From Lentibacillus sp. JNUCC-1 (GTDB taxonomy: Bacteria; Bacillota; Bacilli; Bacillales; Amphibacillaceae): 64,000 nucleotides of DNA. The stretch lies in NCBI RefSeq assembly GCF_009741735.1, contig NZ_WHOH01000001.1:868001-932000 (forward strand). The letters run 5' to 3'. Each line of letters begins with the position of its first letter. Positions within the stretch are counted from its first letter, which is position 1. The translations under genes were made by a program, and so were the position numbers. This document shows positions 26,595 to 34,247 of the stretch, piece after piece. Under the pieces are notes generated by a model. The model was not told the DNA's origin. It ran no database searches and saw only the letters and a list, made by a program, of their open reading frames with translations.

Positions 26595-27497
26595 TTACTC
26601 AGTTTCCCCAACCCATTCATCAATCAGATCCTGATTATCATCTATCCAGTTCTGGGCGCCTTCTTCTTCTGATTCAGCTTCATTCAGTTCCGCCATGAGG
26701 CTGCCAAGCTGGTCGTCATTGAGTTTGAAGTTATCAAACCATTCAACGACCTCAGGATATTCGTCTTCAAATCCCAGGCGAATCCCATAATGAATATCTT
26801 CTTGGTCACCGTAGATGTTTTTGTCGTCTTCAAGTAATTTTAAATCCATTTCTGCAAACACCCAATGTGGCTTCCAGAGCGTGACAACTATCGGTTCTTC
26901 GTCTGCCATTTTCTTCTGTAATTCCGAAATCATGGCTGGTTCAGATGAGGAGACCAAGTTGTAATCGAGCCCGTATTCCTCGATCACATCCCCAGTCAAC
27001 TCCATAATGCTTGAACCAGGGTCAATGCCGATGATTTCGGAGTCCAATTTCGCTTCCATGCCTTTTAAATCTTCAATGCTGTTGATGTCTTCCATATACT
27101 CTGGAACAGCTAAAGCTAAATCCGTCCCTTCATACCATGGCTCACGCAAATCGATTTTATCTTCATGTTTTTCGTAGTATGGTTTATCGGTTATTGGCAT
27201 CCAGATTTCCATACCGATATCAACATCTTTTTGAGATAATCCTTCATAAAGGATCGCTTTTTCGACGGCTTTGAGGTCAACCTCGTAGCCTTTATTCTCT
27301 AAAATGATTTTCCACATGTTAGACACAGCGACGTTTTCAGCCCAGTTGTTCATTCCAATCGTAATAGGTGCTTTATCTTCTGGTTTTGCGTCGTTTCCAT
27401 TTGCGCCGTCATTGGCATTTTCGTCTCCGCTACAAGCAGCAAGTACTAAAATCATTCCTAATAATGTAGTGAAAAGTAGTTTTTTAATATTTTTCAT
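26595..27497 (-). CDS. Glycine betaine/DMSP-type substrate-binding lipoprotein (OpuAC family)
   Basis: A 300-aa lipoprotein that binds a quaternary-ammonium or sulfonium compound. The signal peptide ends with the lipobox LAACSGDENAN. The mature part is an OpuAC/ProX-type fold: 'ITIGMNNWAENVAVSNMWK' near residues 45-63, 'DIGMEIWMPITDKPYY' near 97-112, and 'VVTLWKPHWVFAEMDLK' near 209-225. Tryptophans at these points are those expected to form the aromatic cage around a positively charged head group. No permease or ATPase genes are adjacent, so it must use one encoded elsewhere. It follows the DddP-like gene by 31 bases, pointing to uptake of that enzyme's substrate. Confidence 0.87.
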   Translation of the reverse strand: MKNIKKLLFTTLLGMILVLAACSGDENANDGANGNDAKPEDKAPITIGMNNWAENVAVSNMWKIILENKGYEVDLKAVEKAILYEGLSQKDVDIGMEIWMPITDKPYYEKHEDKIDLREPWYEGTDLALAVPEYMEDINSIEDLKGMEAKLDSEIIGIDPGSSIMELTGDVIEEYGLDYNLVSSSEPAMISELQKKMADEEPIVVTLWKPHWVFAEMDLKLLEDDKNIYGDQEDIHYGIRLGFEDEYPEVVEWFDNFKLNDDQLGSLMAELNEAESEEEGAQNWIDDNQDLIDEWVGETE

Positions 27498-27528
27498 AAA
27501 AAATCCCCCTTTTGTATGTCAGTTCCGT

Positions 27529-28743
27529 TTATTTTAAAAGTCTTTCTTCAAATGGGAATGAAGAAAAGTTTTCCACGCCATCACTTGTGACGAGTAGTTG
27601 TTCTTCAAGTTTCACGCCTTCTTTTCCGCCGGGTGAACCAATATAGCTTTCAACAGAAATGACCATGTTTTCTTCAATGATCCCATCATAACCAACTTGG
27701 TCAAAATCCTGAGGATGGACAATGTATGGATATTCGCCACTCAACCCTGTTCCATGGGCAACGGTAAAATAACGATTTGGGACGAATTCTTCAGGTATTT
27801 TCCAGCTTTTATCGGAGTACTCTTTAAAAGTCATTCCCGGTTTAAGCAAATCGATATTATATTGAACCTGTTCATAGGCTAATTGATAAAGGCGTTTTTG
27901 TTCATCTGTCGGTGGGCGTTCGCCACAGTAAAATGTTCGGCTGATGTCTGTGAAATACCCGAATGGTCCGTTCATGTCGGTGTCGAATCCTACCAGATCA
28001 CCTTCCTGGATGACTCTGTCACTACATTCCTGAAACCATGGATTCGTTCTTTCCCCTGAACTTAGCAAACGGGTTTCAACGTAATCTCCACCTTGCGCGA
28101 TGTTGACTTGATGAAGATAAGACCATAATTCATTCTCAGTGATACCAGGCTGCAAATTCTCAACCATGCGAATCATGCCCGCTTCAGCTGTTCTGACCGA
28201 TATTTTCATGGCGTCAATTTCTTCGGGGGACTTGATGCTTCGTGCATGCTCAACAGGTTCCTGTCCGTCAACGACGCGCATGCCTTCTTTCGCTAAAGCA
28301 ATTGCACCTGCAGGATTGATGCGATCGATAGCGATTTTGTTATTATCTCCTGCATATTGACGCATAAGATCAGCTATTTCCTGTGCCCATTGCTTGGATA
28401 CACTTTCAAGATGTTCTCCAGAGGCGACGTAGGACATGGTTAATGCCGGGCGCACTTCGTCTATGGTTTCTATTCCTTCTGATAGATGTTCGCAATTCGG
28501 GAAGTCGAATAAAACGACGGGGCCTTCCGTGGGAATAAATGTATAACGGGCGGGGTTACGTAACATAAACACTTGCATGTTACGGCTACCAGTAGCGTAT
28601 CGCAAATTCACCGGATCAAAAAGCACGATCCCACCATACTCTAATGATTTTAACTGTTCACGAACACGATTCAGACGATATTGACGCATTCTTGCTAAGT
28701 CTATTTGTGTTTTGTCATGACGAATGCTATTAATTTTTTCCAA
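27529..28743 (-). CDS. M24-family metalloenzyme resembling DMSP lyase DddP
   Basis: A 404-aa M24 (pita-bread) protein. TTG at 28743, preceded by GAGGTG, is the best start; the frame itself opens 23 codons earlier. From memory of DddP sequences, long stretches agree: 'MRQYRLNRVREQL', 'GGIVLFDPVNLRYATGSRNM', 'ETRLLSSGERTNPWFQEC'. All metal ligands are present: D and D in 'GFDTDMNG', D in 'FTDISRTF', H in 'TVAHGTGL', E in 'ISVESYIG' and E in 'KLEEQLL'. However the Asp proposed as catalytic base of DddP (six residues after the His) is Gly here ('HGTGLSGEYP'). So the substrate may be DMSP or a related betaine or peptide. The OpuAC binder and GntR gene belong to the same locus. Confidence 0.75.
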   Translation of the reverse strand: MEKINSIRHDKTQIDLARMRQYRLNRVREQLKSLEYGGIVLFDPVNLRYATGSRNMQVFMLRNPARYTFIPTEGPVVLFDFPNCEHLSEGIETIDEVRPALTMSYVASGEHLESVSKQWAQEIADLMRQYAGDNNKIAIDRINPAGAIALAKEGMRVVDGQEPVEHARSIKSPEEIDAMKISVRTAEAGMIRMVENLQPGITENELWSYLHQVNIAQGGDYVETRLLSSGERTNPWFQECSDRVIQEGDLVGFDTDMNGPFGYFTDISRTFYCGERPPTDEQKRLYQLAYEQVQYNIDLLKPGMTFKEYSDKSWKIPEEFVPNRYFTVAHGTGLSGEYPYIVHPQDFDQVGYDGIIEENMVISVESYIGSPGGKEGVKLEEQLLVTSDGVENFSSFPFEERLLK

Positions 28744-28791
28744 AAAAGTCACCTCACAAAATGTTAATTCCTGTCTTTGAAGACGTAACTT

Positions 28792-28827
28792 ATTATAACA
28801 TGTATCAATCATATTGCAACATGTTAT
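28792..28827 (-). promoter_or_regulatory. Sigma-A promoter with overlapping inverted repeat (candidate GntR operator)
   Basis: On the minus strand TTGCAA (28814-28819), 16 bases, then TATAAT (28792-28797) make a near-perfect sigma-A promoter for the M24 gene. ATAACATGT (28795-28803) and ACATGTTAT (28819-28827) form a perfect inverted repeat that covers both promoter boxes. Binding there would block RNA polymerase. The adjacent GntR regulator is the obvious candidate. Confidence 0.7.
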
Positions 28828-28862
28828 TCAATACGTGTCCTAGGTGGGAGGTGATCGATACG

Positions 28863-29573
28863 TTATTCGTAACCGATTTCGATGCGATAATTAAAGTGTT
28901 CAGGCAGGTATTTTGTTTTTGAAAACTCGATCGGCTGGCGGTCAGTGCCAAGGGTCACACGGTTAATACCGATTAACGGATCCCCGCATGAAATACCCAA
29001 TAAGTCCGCTTCATGTTGATTGACTAATGAAGCAGTCACATCTTCTTTGATATTTGAGTATGTCACGCCATTCATACCGAGCAGAGGGAAAATATCAAAC
29101 CATGAAGCTGCTTTCTCTTCAATCAGGTGACCAATCTTGGCGGGGGTATAGAGCTGCTGAATACCGATTGGGACGTCATCTGCCAAGCGGACACGTTCAA
29201 GAAAGTATATGGATTTGTTTTCTTGTTTTAATTGATGTTGCGCATAATAATGGTCAGATACATACTGTGATCTTAGAACTTTAGCAGAAAAGTCCGTACC
29301 GAGTTCATGGTGAACAATTCCCGGGTTTTCCATTTTATCATTAGGGGTTGTTTTTATACGTGCAACAGCCCCGCGGCGGGTTTCAATAATGCCTTCCTGT
29401 GTCAAATCACGAATGGCCTGCCGAATCGTTGTACGGCTTACATTAAACTGTTGCATCAGATCGCCTTCAGAAGGAAGCGGGTCCCCAGGCATCCATTCCT
29501 GATTTTTTATTCTTGCCATTAACTTCCCTTTTATTTGCACATACAGGGGGATTTTTCGCTGTTCTTTAGCCAT
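28863..29573 (-). CDS. GntR-family regulator, HutC/UTRA subfamily
   Basis: A 236-aa DNA-binding repressor or activator. The N-terminal winged helix (about residues 8-75) has the typical 'PLYVQIKGKLMARI', 'GDPLPSEGDLMQQFNVSRTTIRQAI' split motif and 'GIIETRRGAVARI'. The rest is a UTRA effector domain ('YFLERVRLADDVPIGIQ', 'GDPLIGINRVT', 'IEFSKTKYLPEHF'). ATG at 29573 has AGGAG at good spacing, and is preferred to an upstream ATG. It lies just upstream of the M24/OpuAC operon, whose promoter bears an inverted repeat, so local control is likely. Confidence 0.88.
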   Translation of the reverse strand: MAKEQRKIPLYVQIKGKLMARIKNQEWMPGDPLPSEGDLMQQFNVSRTTIRQAIRDLTQEGIIETRRGAVARIKTTPNDKMENPGIVHHELGTDFSAKVLRSQYVSDHYYAQHQLKQENKSIYFLERVRLADDVPIGIQQLYTPAKIGHLIEEKAASWFDIFPLLGMNGVTYSNIKEDVTASLVNQHEADLLGISCGDPLIGINRVTLGTDRQPIEFSKTKYLPEHFNYRIEIGYE

Positions 29574-29694
29574 TATGTCAACTCCTGAAAATATAATCAT
29601 AGACGACACTGCCACTTTGAGGTCGTTGTGATGTTAGCAACTTTATTCTACTTGACCCTCGTTTTATTGTCTAACGAAGCACCGGAAGCAGGAT

Positions 29695-29722
29695 TCGACA
29701 AAATTCGGGAAGTGACAGGCAC
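29695..29722 (+). repeat. R3 dispersed element
   Basis: Copy of the TTCGACAAAATTCGGGAAGT / GACAGGCACT element, in the same form as at 5693 and 33540. It marks the left edge of a repeat-rich intergenic stretch (29616-30353) that also holds a dead C45 gene piece and a 21-bp repeat array. Confidence 0.6.
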
Positions 29723-29805
29723 TACATGGGTGAGTGTCATGGATTTAAGATTATTTCTTGCGATGTAATCGGCAACTCCTTTTTCACACAGTTAAATTTT
29801 TACGG

Positions 29806-29948
29806 AATCGGACTTTATGATACGAAATTAAGACATCCATCCGGTGGGCTACGAGGGGAGATATGGCTTCAAGGGAGGATGTGCATGTGAAAAAGATAAA
29901 AGTGAGTTGGCGTATACGAAGGCGTTTCTGAATATGGAGAAATTGTAG
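29806..29948 (+). pseudogene. Remnant of the C45-type hydrolase gene (copy 1)
   Basis: The stretch matches two separate parts of the intact gene at 32140-33186: TTTATGATACGAAATTAAGA to GGGGAGATATGG corresponds to the middle (near the VRNYDSHPVGYEGRYV codons), and GGATGTGCATGTGAAAAAGA to the TAG corresponds to the 3' end. The middle is deleted and frames are broken. Like the intact gene, it is followed at once by a 21-bp repeat array, so gene and array were copied together. Confidence 0.7.
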
Positions 29949-30009
29949 CCTATTACTTCCCGCAATTAAAGCTGATCTTCCTCAGACAGTTCCAAATGAC
30001 GCTTCATGC

Positions 30010-30163
30010 GATAGTAGTGGATCTTGCTTGGATAGCAGTACCTCTTCGTTGGATAGAAGCCGTTTTTGCTTGGATAGACCTCCCATCTCCTTTGATAGAA
30101 GCCTCCCTTGCTTGGATAGAATCCCTTCTTCGTGCGATAGAACGCGCGCTTCCTTTGATAGCC
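30010..30163. repeat. R1 array: eight GATAG units at an exact 21-bp period
   Basis: GATAG recurs every 21 bases at 30010, 30031, 30052, 30073, 30094, 30115, 30136 and 30157. Units alternate between endings GCTTG, CGTTG, CCTTT and CGTGC. Because 21 is a multiple of three, open frames appear on both strands as seven-residue repeats (DRxxxxL-like), but there is no start signal or coding bias, so these are not genes. The same unit order is found at 33237 and 37462. Confidence 0.85.
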
Positions 30164-30304
30164 ATTTTGATCATGCATTAAAGAGCAAAAAAACGCCAAG
30201 AGAAACAGCAACATTCATCGAATGACTTTCCCCTTGTTCTTATGGCGATCCCAGCGTTTAAGTTGTTACCCGTGGTGTATCGTATCTTAAATACAAATTG
30301 ATGG

Positions 30305-30324
30305 CTTATCATAATTATGATAAG
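30305..30324. promoter_or_regulatory. Perfect 20-bp palindrome upstream of toxin-antitoxin copy 1
   Basis: CTTATCATAATTATGATAAG is a perfect palindrome about 30 bases before the antitoxin ATG. Phd/YefM antitoxins bind such palindromes to repress their own operon. The second locus keeps the same palindrome at 38462-38479. Confidence 0.7.
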
Positions 30325-30353
30325 CTTATACTATAAAAATGGAGAGTGGTAAT

Positions 30354-30641
30354 ATGCGCCACATTAGACCCATATCTGATTTACGAAATCACTTTGCGGA
30401 TAATTCCAAAACAGTTCATGAAGATCAAGAACCTGTCTATCTTACAAAAAATGGCTACGGTGATATGGATGTCATGAGTATTGAAGCTTATGAACAAAAG
30501 CTGTTTGAAAGTGACATATATCAGAAGCTGAAAGAAGCAGAGTTAGATGCAAAATCGACTCAAACACGACACACGCACGAAGATGTTTTTCATAGTATAC
30601 GAAAAGGACTTTCCGAAAAAAGTGGTGGTGAAAATGTATAA
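30354..30641 (+). CDS. Phd/YefM-family antitoxin, copy 1
   Basis: A 95-aa antitoxin: the N-terminal DNA-binding Phd/YefM fold ('MRHIRPISDLRNHFADNSK', 'PVYLTKNGYGDMDVMSIEAYE') and a C-terminal toxin-wrapping tail. It is nearly identical to the copy at 38511-38798. ATG at 30354 has GGAGAG before it. The toxin start overlaps its end by 8 bases, but that toxin is dead, so this antitoxin may persist as an antidote for the second locus. Confidence 0.85.
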   Translation: MRHIRPISDLRNHFADNSKTVHEDQEPVYLTKNGYGDMDVMSIEAYEQKLFESDIYQKLKEAELDAKSTQTRHTHEDVFHSIRKGLSEKSGGENV

Positions 30642-30913
30642 AATTAAATATCTTCCAATCGCTAAAAAGGATTTGCTAGAGATAACAAGATATATTAAGG
30701 ATGAGTTGCATGATTCATTGGCAGCATGAACTTGATTGACGCTTTCGATTCGTCCATTTCGCGTATCAGGAATTCCCATATTCCTGCAAGGTTTATCAGT
30801 CAACTGCTCAACTGGATACAGAATACAGAGTTCTCACTGTTAAAAAATATTTGGTATTCTATACTGTACTCGAACACCAGGTAGAAATTCATAGAATCAT
30901 TTATGCTAATTAA
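30634..30913 (+). pseudogene. RelE/ParE-family toxin, copy 1, inactivated
   Basis: It begins as the intact toxin at 38791 (MYKIKYLPIAKKDLLEITRY...) but stops after 31 codons. Compared base by base it has lost single bases near 30728 (GCAGCC became GCAGC) and near 30768, and lacks about 20 bases just before the stop. The scattered changes show real decay, not a single reading error. Confidence 0.85.
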
Positions 30914-30979
30914 ATAGTGGTATGTATATGTCTCGTTAGCAAGCGAAAATGCCAGTCCCTCATCATAACGCAAGCTAAA

Positions 30980-31009
30980 ACACCAGCTCACGTTTTTATG
31001 AGCTGGTGT
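30980..31009. terminator. Bidirectional terminator between the dead toxin and the DoxX gene
   Basis: ACACCAGCTCA pairs with TGAGCTGGTGT around a nine-base loop (CGTTTTTA). T-rich sequence follows on the plus strand, and GTTTTAGC follows on the minus strand. It lies seven bases after the DoxX stop. Confidence 0.75.
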
Positions 31010-31015
31010 CTTTAT

Positions 31016-31543
31016 TTAAGCAGTTGCCAAATCTGGTTTGTGTGTCTTGTTGTGTTTTCTATTGCCAATATGTCTTTTTAGAAATGGCATTGCCCAGCGG
31101 TCTAAACCGTAACGACCTGCATTGGCTCCGGCGATGATCAGGAAAATGGTAAGCAGGACCATTTGTGCATTCGTGCTAACTGTACCACTGAACAAGAAAG
31201 CAAAGTTCATTGTGATGCCCATAAGTGCGGCGAAATTCGTAAATAAACCAAGTATAAGAGCGATTCCTACTAACACTTCACCCCAAGCGACCATAAAGCT
31301 AAATACACCTGCATTCGGCAAGGCAACATTTTCTAAAAAAACAGCCCACCAGCCTTGTACGGCAGGGTGCTCTCCACCCGCGCCCGCGATGGCCCCTTGG
31401 ATAAAACCACTTGCATCAAAACCGGCACTCACTTTCCCAAGTCCCGCAGTCAGCCAAGCTAAACCAATATAAATGCGAACAAATGCTAAAATCCCTGCGA
31501 CAATTTTATTATTGCGAATGACGTTCATGATCATGGTCCCCAT
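31016..31543 (-). CDS. DoxX-family membrane protein
   Basis: A 175-aa protein with four transmembrane helices (about residues 14-34, 78-98, 100-120, 123-143), typical of DoxX. Conserved family features include 'RIYIGLAWLTAGLGKV' near residues 23-38 and 'GEVLVGIALILGLFTNFAAL' near 87-106. Some members work in redox or sulfur stress defence, others have unknown jobs. ATG at 31543 has AAGGAGATGGGGACC upstream; ATG codons at 31534 or 31531 are also possible. It stands alone. Confidence 0.85.
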   Translation of the reverse strand: MGTMIMNVIRNNKIVAGILAFVRIYIGLAWLTAGLGKVSAGFDASGFIQGAIAGAGGEHPAVQGWWAVFLENVALPNAGVFSFMVAWGEVLVGIALILGLFTNFAALMGITMNFAFLFSGTVSTNAQMVLLTIFLIIAGANAGRYGLDRWAMPFLKRHIGNRKHNKTHKPDLATA

Positions 31544-31679
31544 CTCCTTTTTCCAACATCATGCTCAACACTTCACATTATGTTGTATAAAATTTCTTTA
31601 CACCTATATTATATACACATTAGCACCGTGTGTATATACATTTGTTCACAGTTTCACAATGTTGTAACATATATAGTTT

Positions 31680-31965
31680 TGGAAACTATCCCCCGCACAC
31701 CACTCAAGCGGTTCATCGAGCGATAAATAAATCATCATTGTGCCTGGGCCATGTGTATAGCACTCAGCCTTTTTCGCCCGAATATACGACCCGTCGCCGA
31801 GATACACACCAAGGGCTCTTCCTTTTTACTTTAACCTGATCGACATGCGAATTGAGGGGTACATTGCCGCCCCGGGCTTCGATCTATTTCACAACGCTGT
31901 CGATCATTATTTGAATGCCGCACTTTTGAAATCACCATGCCATTACGCTGATTCAAGATCGATTC
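31680..31965 (-). pseudogene. Remnant of an FAD-dependent desaturase/oxidoreductase (CrtN-like)
   Basis: On the minus strand, broken frames spell 'IEARGGNVPLNSHVDQVKV' and, after a frameshift, 'LGVYLGDGSYIRAKKAE' and 'YLSLDEPLEW'. These match the pattern of phytoene-desaturase-type flavoproteins ('GGxVRLNSxVxxI', 'GVxLxDGxxIxA'). Stops and shifts interrupt it and no start or FAD-binding N-terminus remains. It explains the gap between the DoxX gene and the C45 gene. Confidence 0.5.
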
Positions 31966-31987
31966 AAGAAACGGAAACACGGCACCA

Positions 31988-32047
31988 TTCGACAAAGACC
32001 GGGAAGTGACAGGCACCTTTCGCCCGAAAGGTGCCTGTCACTTCCCG
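31988..32047. repeat. R3 element, full palindromic form, may act as terminator
   Basis: From 32000 to 32047 two 23-bp arms are perfect complements with a two-base loop (left arm begins CGGGAAGTGACAGGCACC). T-rich ATTTTTATTTTT follows on the plus strand. All other R3 copies in the window contain only one arm. Confidence 0.8.
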
Positions 32048-32139
32048 ATTTTTATTTTTCATATTAAGCAATGTAATTCCTTTTCTTTCCCCCATCACTT
32101 AAACTGACTCTAAGATCTCTACGACAAGGAATGATTCCC

Positions 32140-33186
32140 ATGAACTACTACACCGATGTGCTTCAATATAGAGGAAATCACTATGATTTTGGCTATTACC
32201 AAGGCGAATTGCTAAAGCATTCTCCAATTATCTCTAACCGTCAAAAACAATGGGGGCCAAAGAAAGATCGCCATTTTATTGTTGATGAAAAACTTTATGG
32301 ACGTATTATGGGTAAGTTTTCTCCTGCTATCTTGGAAGAAATTCACGGGCTTGCGGATGCGCTTGAGATGAATCTCACGGAGGCATACCGGCTGTTTGGC
32401 GGTTATTATCGTGAGTTTGTTCGAAGTGGGTGTTCGATTTTTGCGGATCCGGATTTTATGGTGCGAAATTATGACAGTCATCCGGTGGGCTATGAGGGAA
32501 GATATGTGTTTTATCAGCCCACTGATCAGGGTTATGCGGTTCTCGGGCCGTCGATGCAGATCACTGGCCGTATTGACGGGATGAATGAAAAGGGGCTTGT
32601 GCTCGGTTATAACTTCACCCATAGCAAAAAATCAGGTGACGGATTTCTGTGCAATATGATTGGGCGGATCATTTTGGAGAATTGCGCAAATGTGGACGAG
32701 GCGATCGACTTACTGAAGGAACTGCCCCACCGGCACTCATTCAGCTATGTGATTTTGGATCCCGATGGTGAGTCCTATGTCGTGGAGGCTTCTCCGCGAG
32801 AGGTTGTGGCACGGCAGTCGAATGTGTGCACCAATCATTTTCACGTGCTCGATGAGGAAAATCGCTACCGACAAGCGGAAACGAGACAGCGTGAGGAGAC
32901 CATTCTGGAGCAGCAACAGCACGCGACAAATCCGCTGCAGGCGTTTCAAGTCATGAACGATCCGCAATATGATGTTTTTTCAAAGAAATACGATGCATCG
33001 GCTGGCACGATTCATACAGCTGCTTATTTTCCAAAAGAAATGAAAGCTTGGTTTGCGATCGGTCCCAATCGTATGCCTGTTATTTTTGACTTTGAAAAAT
33101 GGCTTCGGGGGAAGGACGTGCATGTGAAACGGATTAAAGGTGAGTTGGCTTATATGAGGGCGTTTGTGATTATGCGAGAATTGTAG
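32140..33186 (+). CDS. C45-type (acyl-CoA:6-APA acyltransferase family) hydrolase
   Basis: A 348-aa Ntn-hydrolase-like protein of the penicillin acyltransferase/choloylglycine group. The nucleophile Cys is in 'FVRSGCSIFADPDFMVRNYD' (about residues 92-111); precursors are cut just before this Cys. Other marks are 'GRIDGMNEKGLVLGYNF' (about 147-163), 'HSFSYVILDPDGESYVVEASP' split near 197-217 and 'VCTNHFHVLD' near 225-234. AAGGA nine bases before ATG 32140 favours it over ATG 32131. Substrate is unknown; amide bonds of acylated amino compounds are usual. Two dead 3' pieces of the same gene lie at 29806 and 50941. Confidence 0.82.
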   Translation: MNYYTDVLQYRGNHYDFGYYQGELLKHSPIISNRQKQWGPKKDRHFIVDEKLYGRIMGKFSPAILEEIHGLADALEMNLTEAYRLFGGYYREFVRSGCSIFADPDFMVRNYDSHPVGYEGRYVFYQPTDQGYAVLGPSMQITGRIDGMNEKGLVLGYNFTHSKKSGDGFLCNMIGRIILENCANVDEAIDLLKELPHRHSFSYVILDPDGESYVVEASPREVVARQSNVCTNHFHVLDEENRYRQAETRQREETILEQQQHATNPLQAFQVMNDPQYDVFSKKYDASAGTIHTAAYFPKEMKAWFAIGPNRMPVIFDFEKWLRGKDVHVKRIKGELAYMRAFVIMREL

Positions 33187-33236
33187 GTTATCATTTTCCC
33201 GTTATGTCTGGGATAATCCCAACCGACGCTTCGTGC

Positions 33237-33389
33237 GATAGAAGTGGATCTTGCTTGGATAGCGGCACCTCTTCGTTTGATAGAATCCATTATTGCTTGG
33301 ATAGAATCCCCAGCTCCTTTGATAGAAGCCGCGCTTGCTTGGATAGAACCCTTCTTCGTGCGATAGACCGCGTACTTCCTTTGATAGCC
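33237..33389. repeat. R1 array: eight GATAG units, 21-bp period
   Basis: GATAG units repeat every 21 bases from 33237 to 33383, with one 20-base unit. Unit endings (GCTTG, CGTTT, GCTTG, CCTTT, GCTTG, CGTGC, CCTTT) follow nearly the same order as at 30010. It starts about 50 bases after the stop of the C45 gene. Confidence 0.85.
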
Positions 33390-33482
33390 ACTTTCAAACA
33401 TTTATGACGAGATGGATCAGAATAAGATGATTAAATAGTAGCATGTATATGTTGCCTCATTAGCAAAAGTCATGAACGACAA

Positions 33483-33567
33483 AGGAAGCACGAGTACCGT
33501 CCCCATGCTTCCTCGAGGACGGTTCCCACACTTCATTTTCGACAAAATTCGGGGAGTGACAGGCACT
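33483..33567. repeat. R4 and R3 elements
   Basis: 33483-33512 is an R4 copy (GGAAGCACGAGTACCGTCCC then CATGCTTCC), whose two ends are complementary (GGAAGCA/TGCTTCC). 33540-33567 is an R3 half-copy. The intergenic stretch 33187-33683 is filled by the R1 array and these elements; I see no gene in it. Confidence 0.65.
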
Positions 33568-33683
33568 TTCTATCTATCACCTAATCTTCGTTTATTCAAG
33601 GAACTCTACCACCAATCAGTATCAACACACCGAAACTTTTGATATAATCTTCATAGAATGGTATTTGAAAGGAGCAACCTGCA

Positions 33684-34247
33684 ATGGCCTGGTTCTTTGG
33701 GAAAAAAGAGAAAGCACCTGATCCTGTTATTGATGAAATAAACGCCTTAAAACAGCAATCACATACAACAGAAGACAAACTTACAAGCCTTGAACAACAC
33801 ATGCAGAAATTAACCAGACTACAATATAAAACAAGTAAATCCATGGAAGACAAGCTGGACCATTTAGTGGCAAAGCAGACCAAACAACAGTCCAAAACGT
33901 CTGATCACACTACTCAGCACCAGCTCGTCAGCCATTTAATCAGTCAAATCGATGACATGGATATGGTCTATAATCAACTGTCCAATGATCCTCAATGGGC
34001 CGGATTGCTGGAAAAATGGATTGAATCATCACTAAAGACGCTCGCAACGATTGGCATAACGGAAACGATTCAAATAGGAAATACCTTTGACCCTAGTCGC
34101 GCTGAGGCGGTCGAAACCATTCCACCGACTGGACAGCACCAGCCTTTTGAAATCAGTGCCATTCACAAACGCGGCTTTGCCTATGCGGATGGATCGATCT
34201 ATCGAAAAGCACAGGTCACAACCGTAAAAGAGGAGGACAAATCATGA
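33684..34247 (+). CDS. GrpE-like nucleotide exchange factor of an auxiliary Hsp70 system
   Basis: This 187-aa protein has GrpE architecture: an N-terminal charged tail, a long coiled coil (about residues 15-75) and a C-terminal beta domain ('[20 protein letters not shown]' then '[20 protein letters not shown]', about 118-175) like GrpE's FDP...GY...R.A.V. GrpE releases ADP from Hsp70. Sequence is far from the housekeeping GrpE. AAAGGAG precedes the ATG, and the TGA stop overlaps the ATG of the Hsp70 gene, so the two are coupled. Confidence 0.75.
   Translation: MAWFFGKKEKAPDPVIDEINALKQQSHTTEDKLTSLEQHMQKLTRLQYKTSKSMEDKLDHLVAKQTKQQSKTSDHTTQHQLVSHLISQIDDMDMVYNQLSNDPQWAGLLEKWIESSLKTLATIGITETIQIGNTFDPSRAEAVETIPPTGQHQPFEISAIHKRGFAYADGSIYRKAQVTTVKEEDKS

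Noticed and set aside
27529..28743. Confident call as DMSP lyase
   Set aside because: The likely catalytic-base Asp is replaced by Gly, and no acrylate-processing genes are adjacent; only a resemblance is claimed.
30010..30225. Open frames on both strands over the 21-bp arrays (also at 33204-33407)
   Set aside because: The period of 21 keeps all frames open by chance and gives seven-residue repeats on both strands. There are no ribosome binding sites, and arrays differ by non-codon changes (one 20-base unit).
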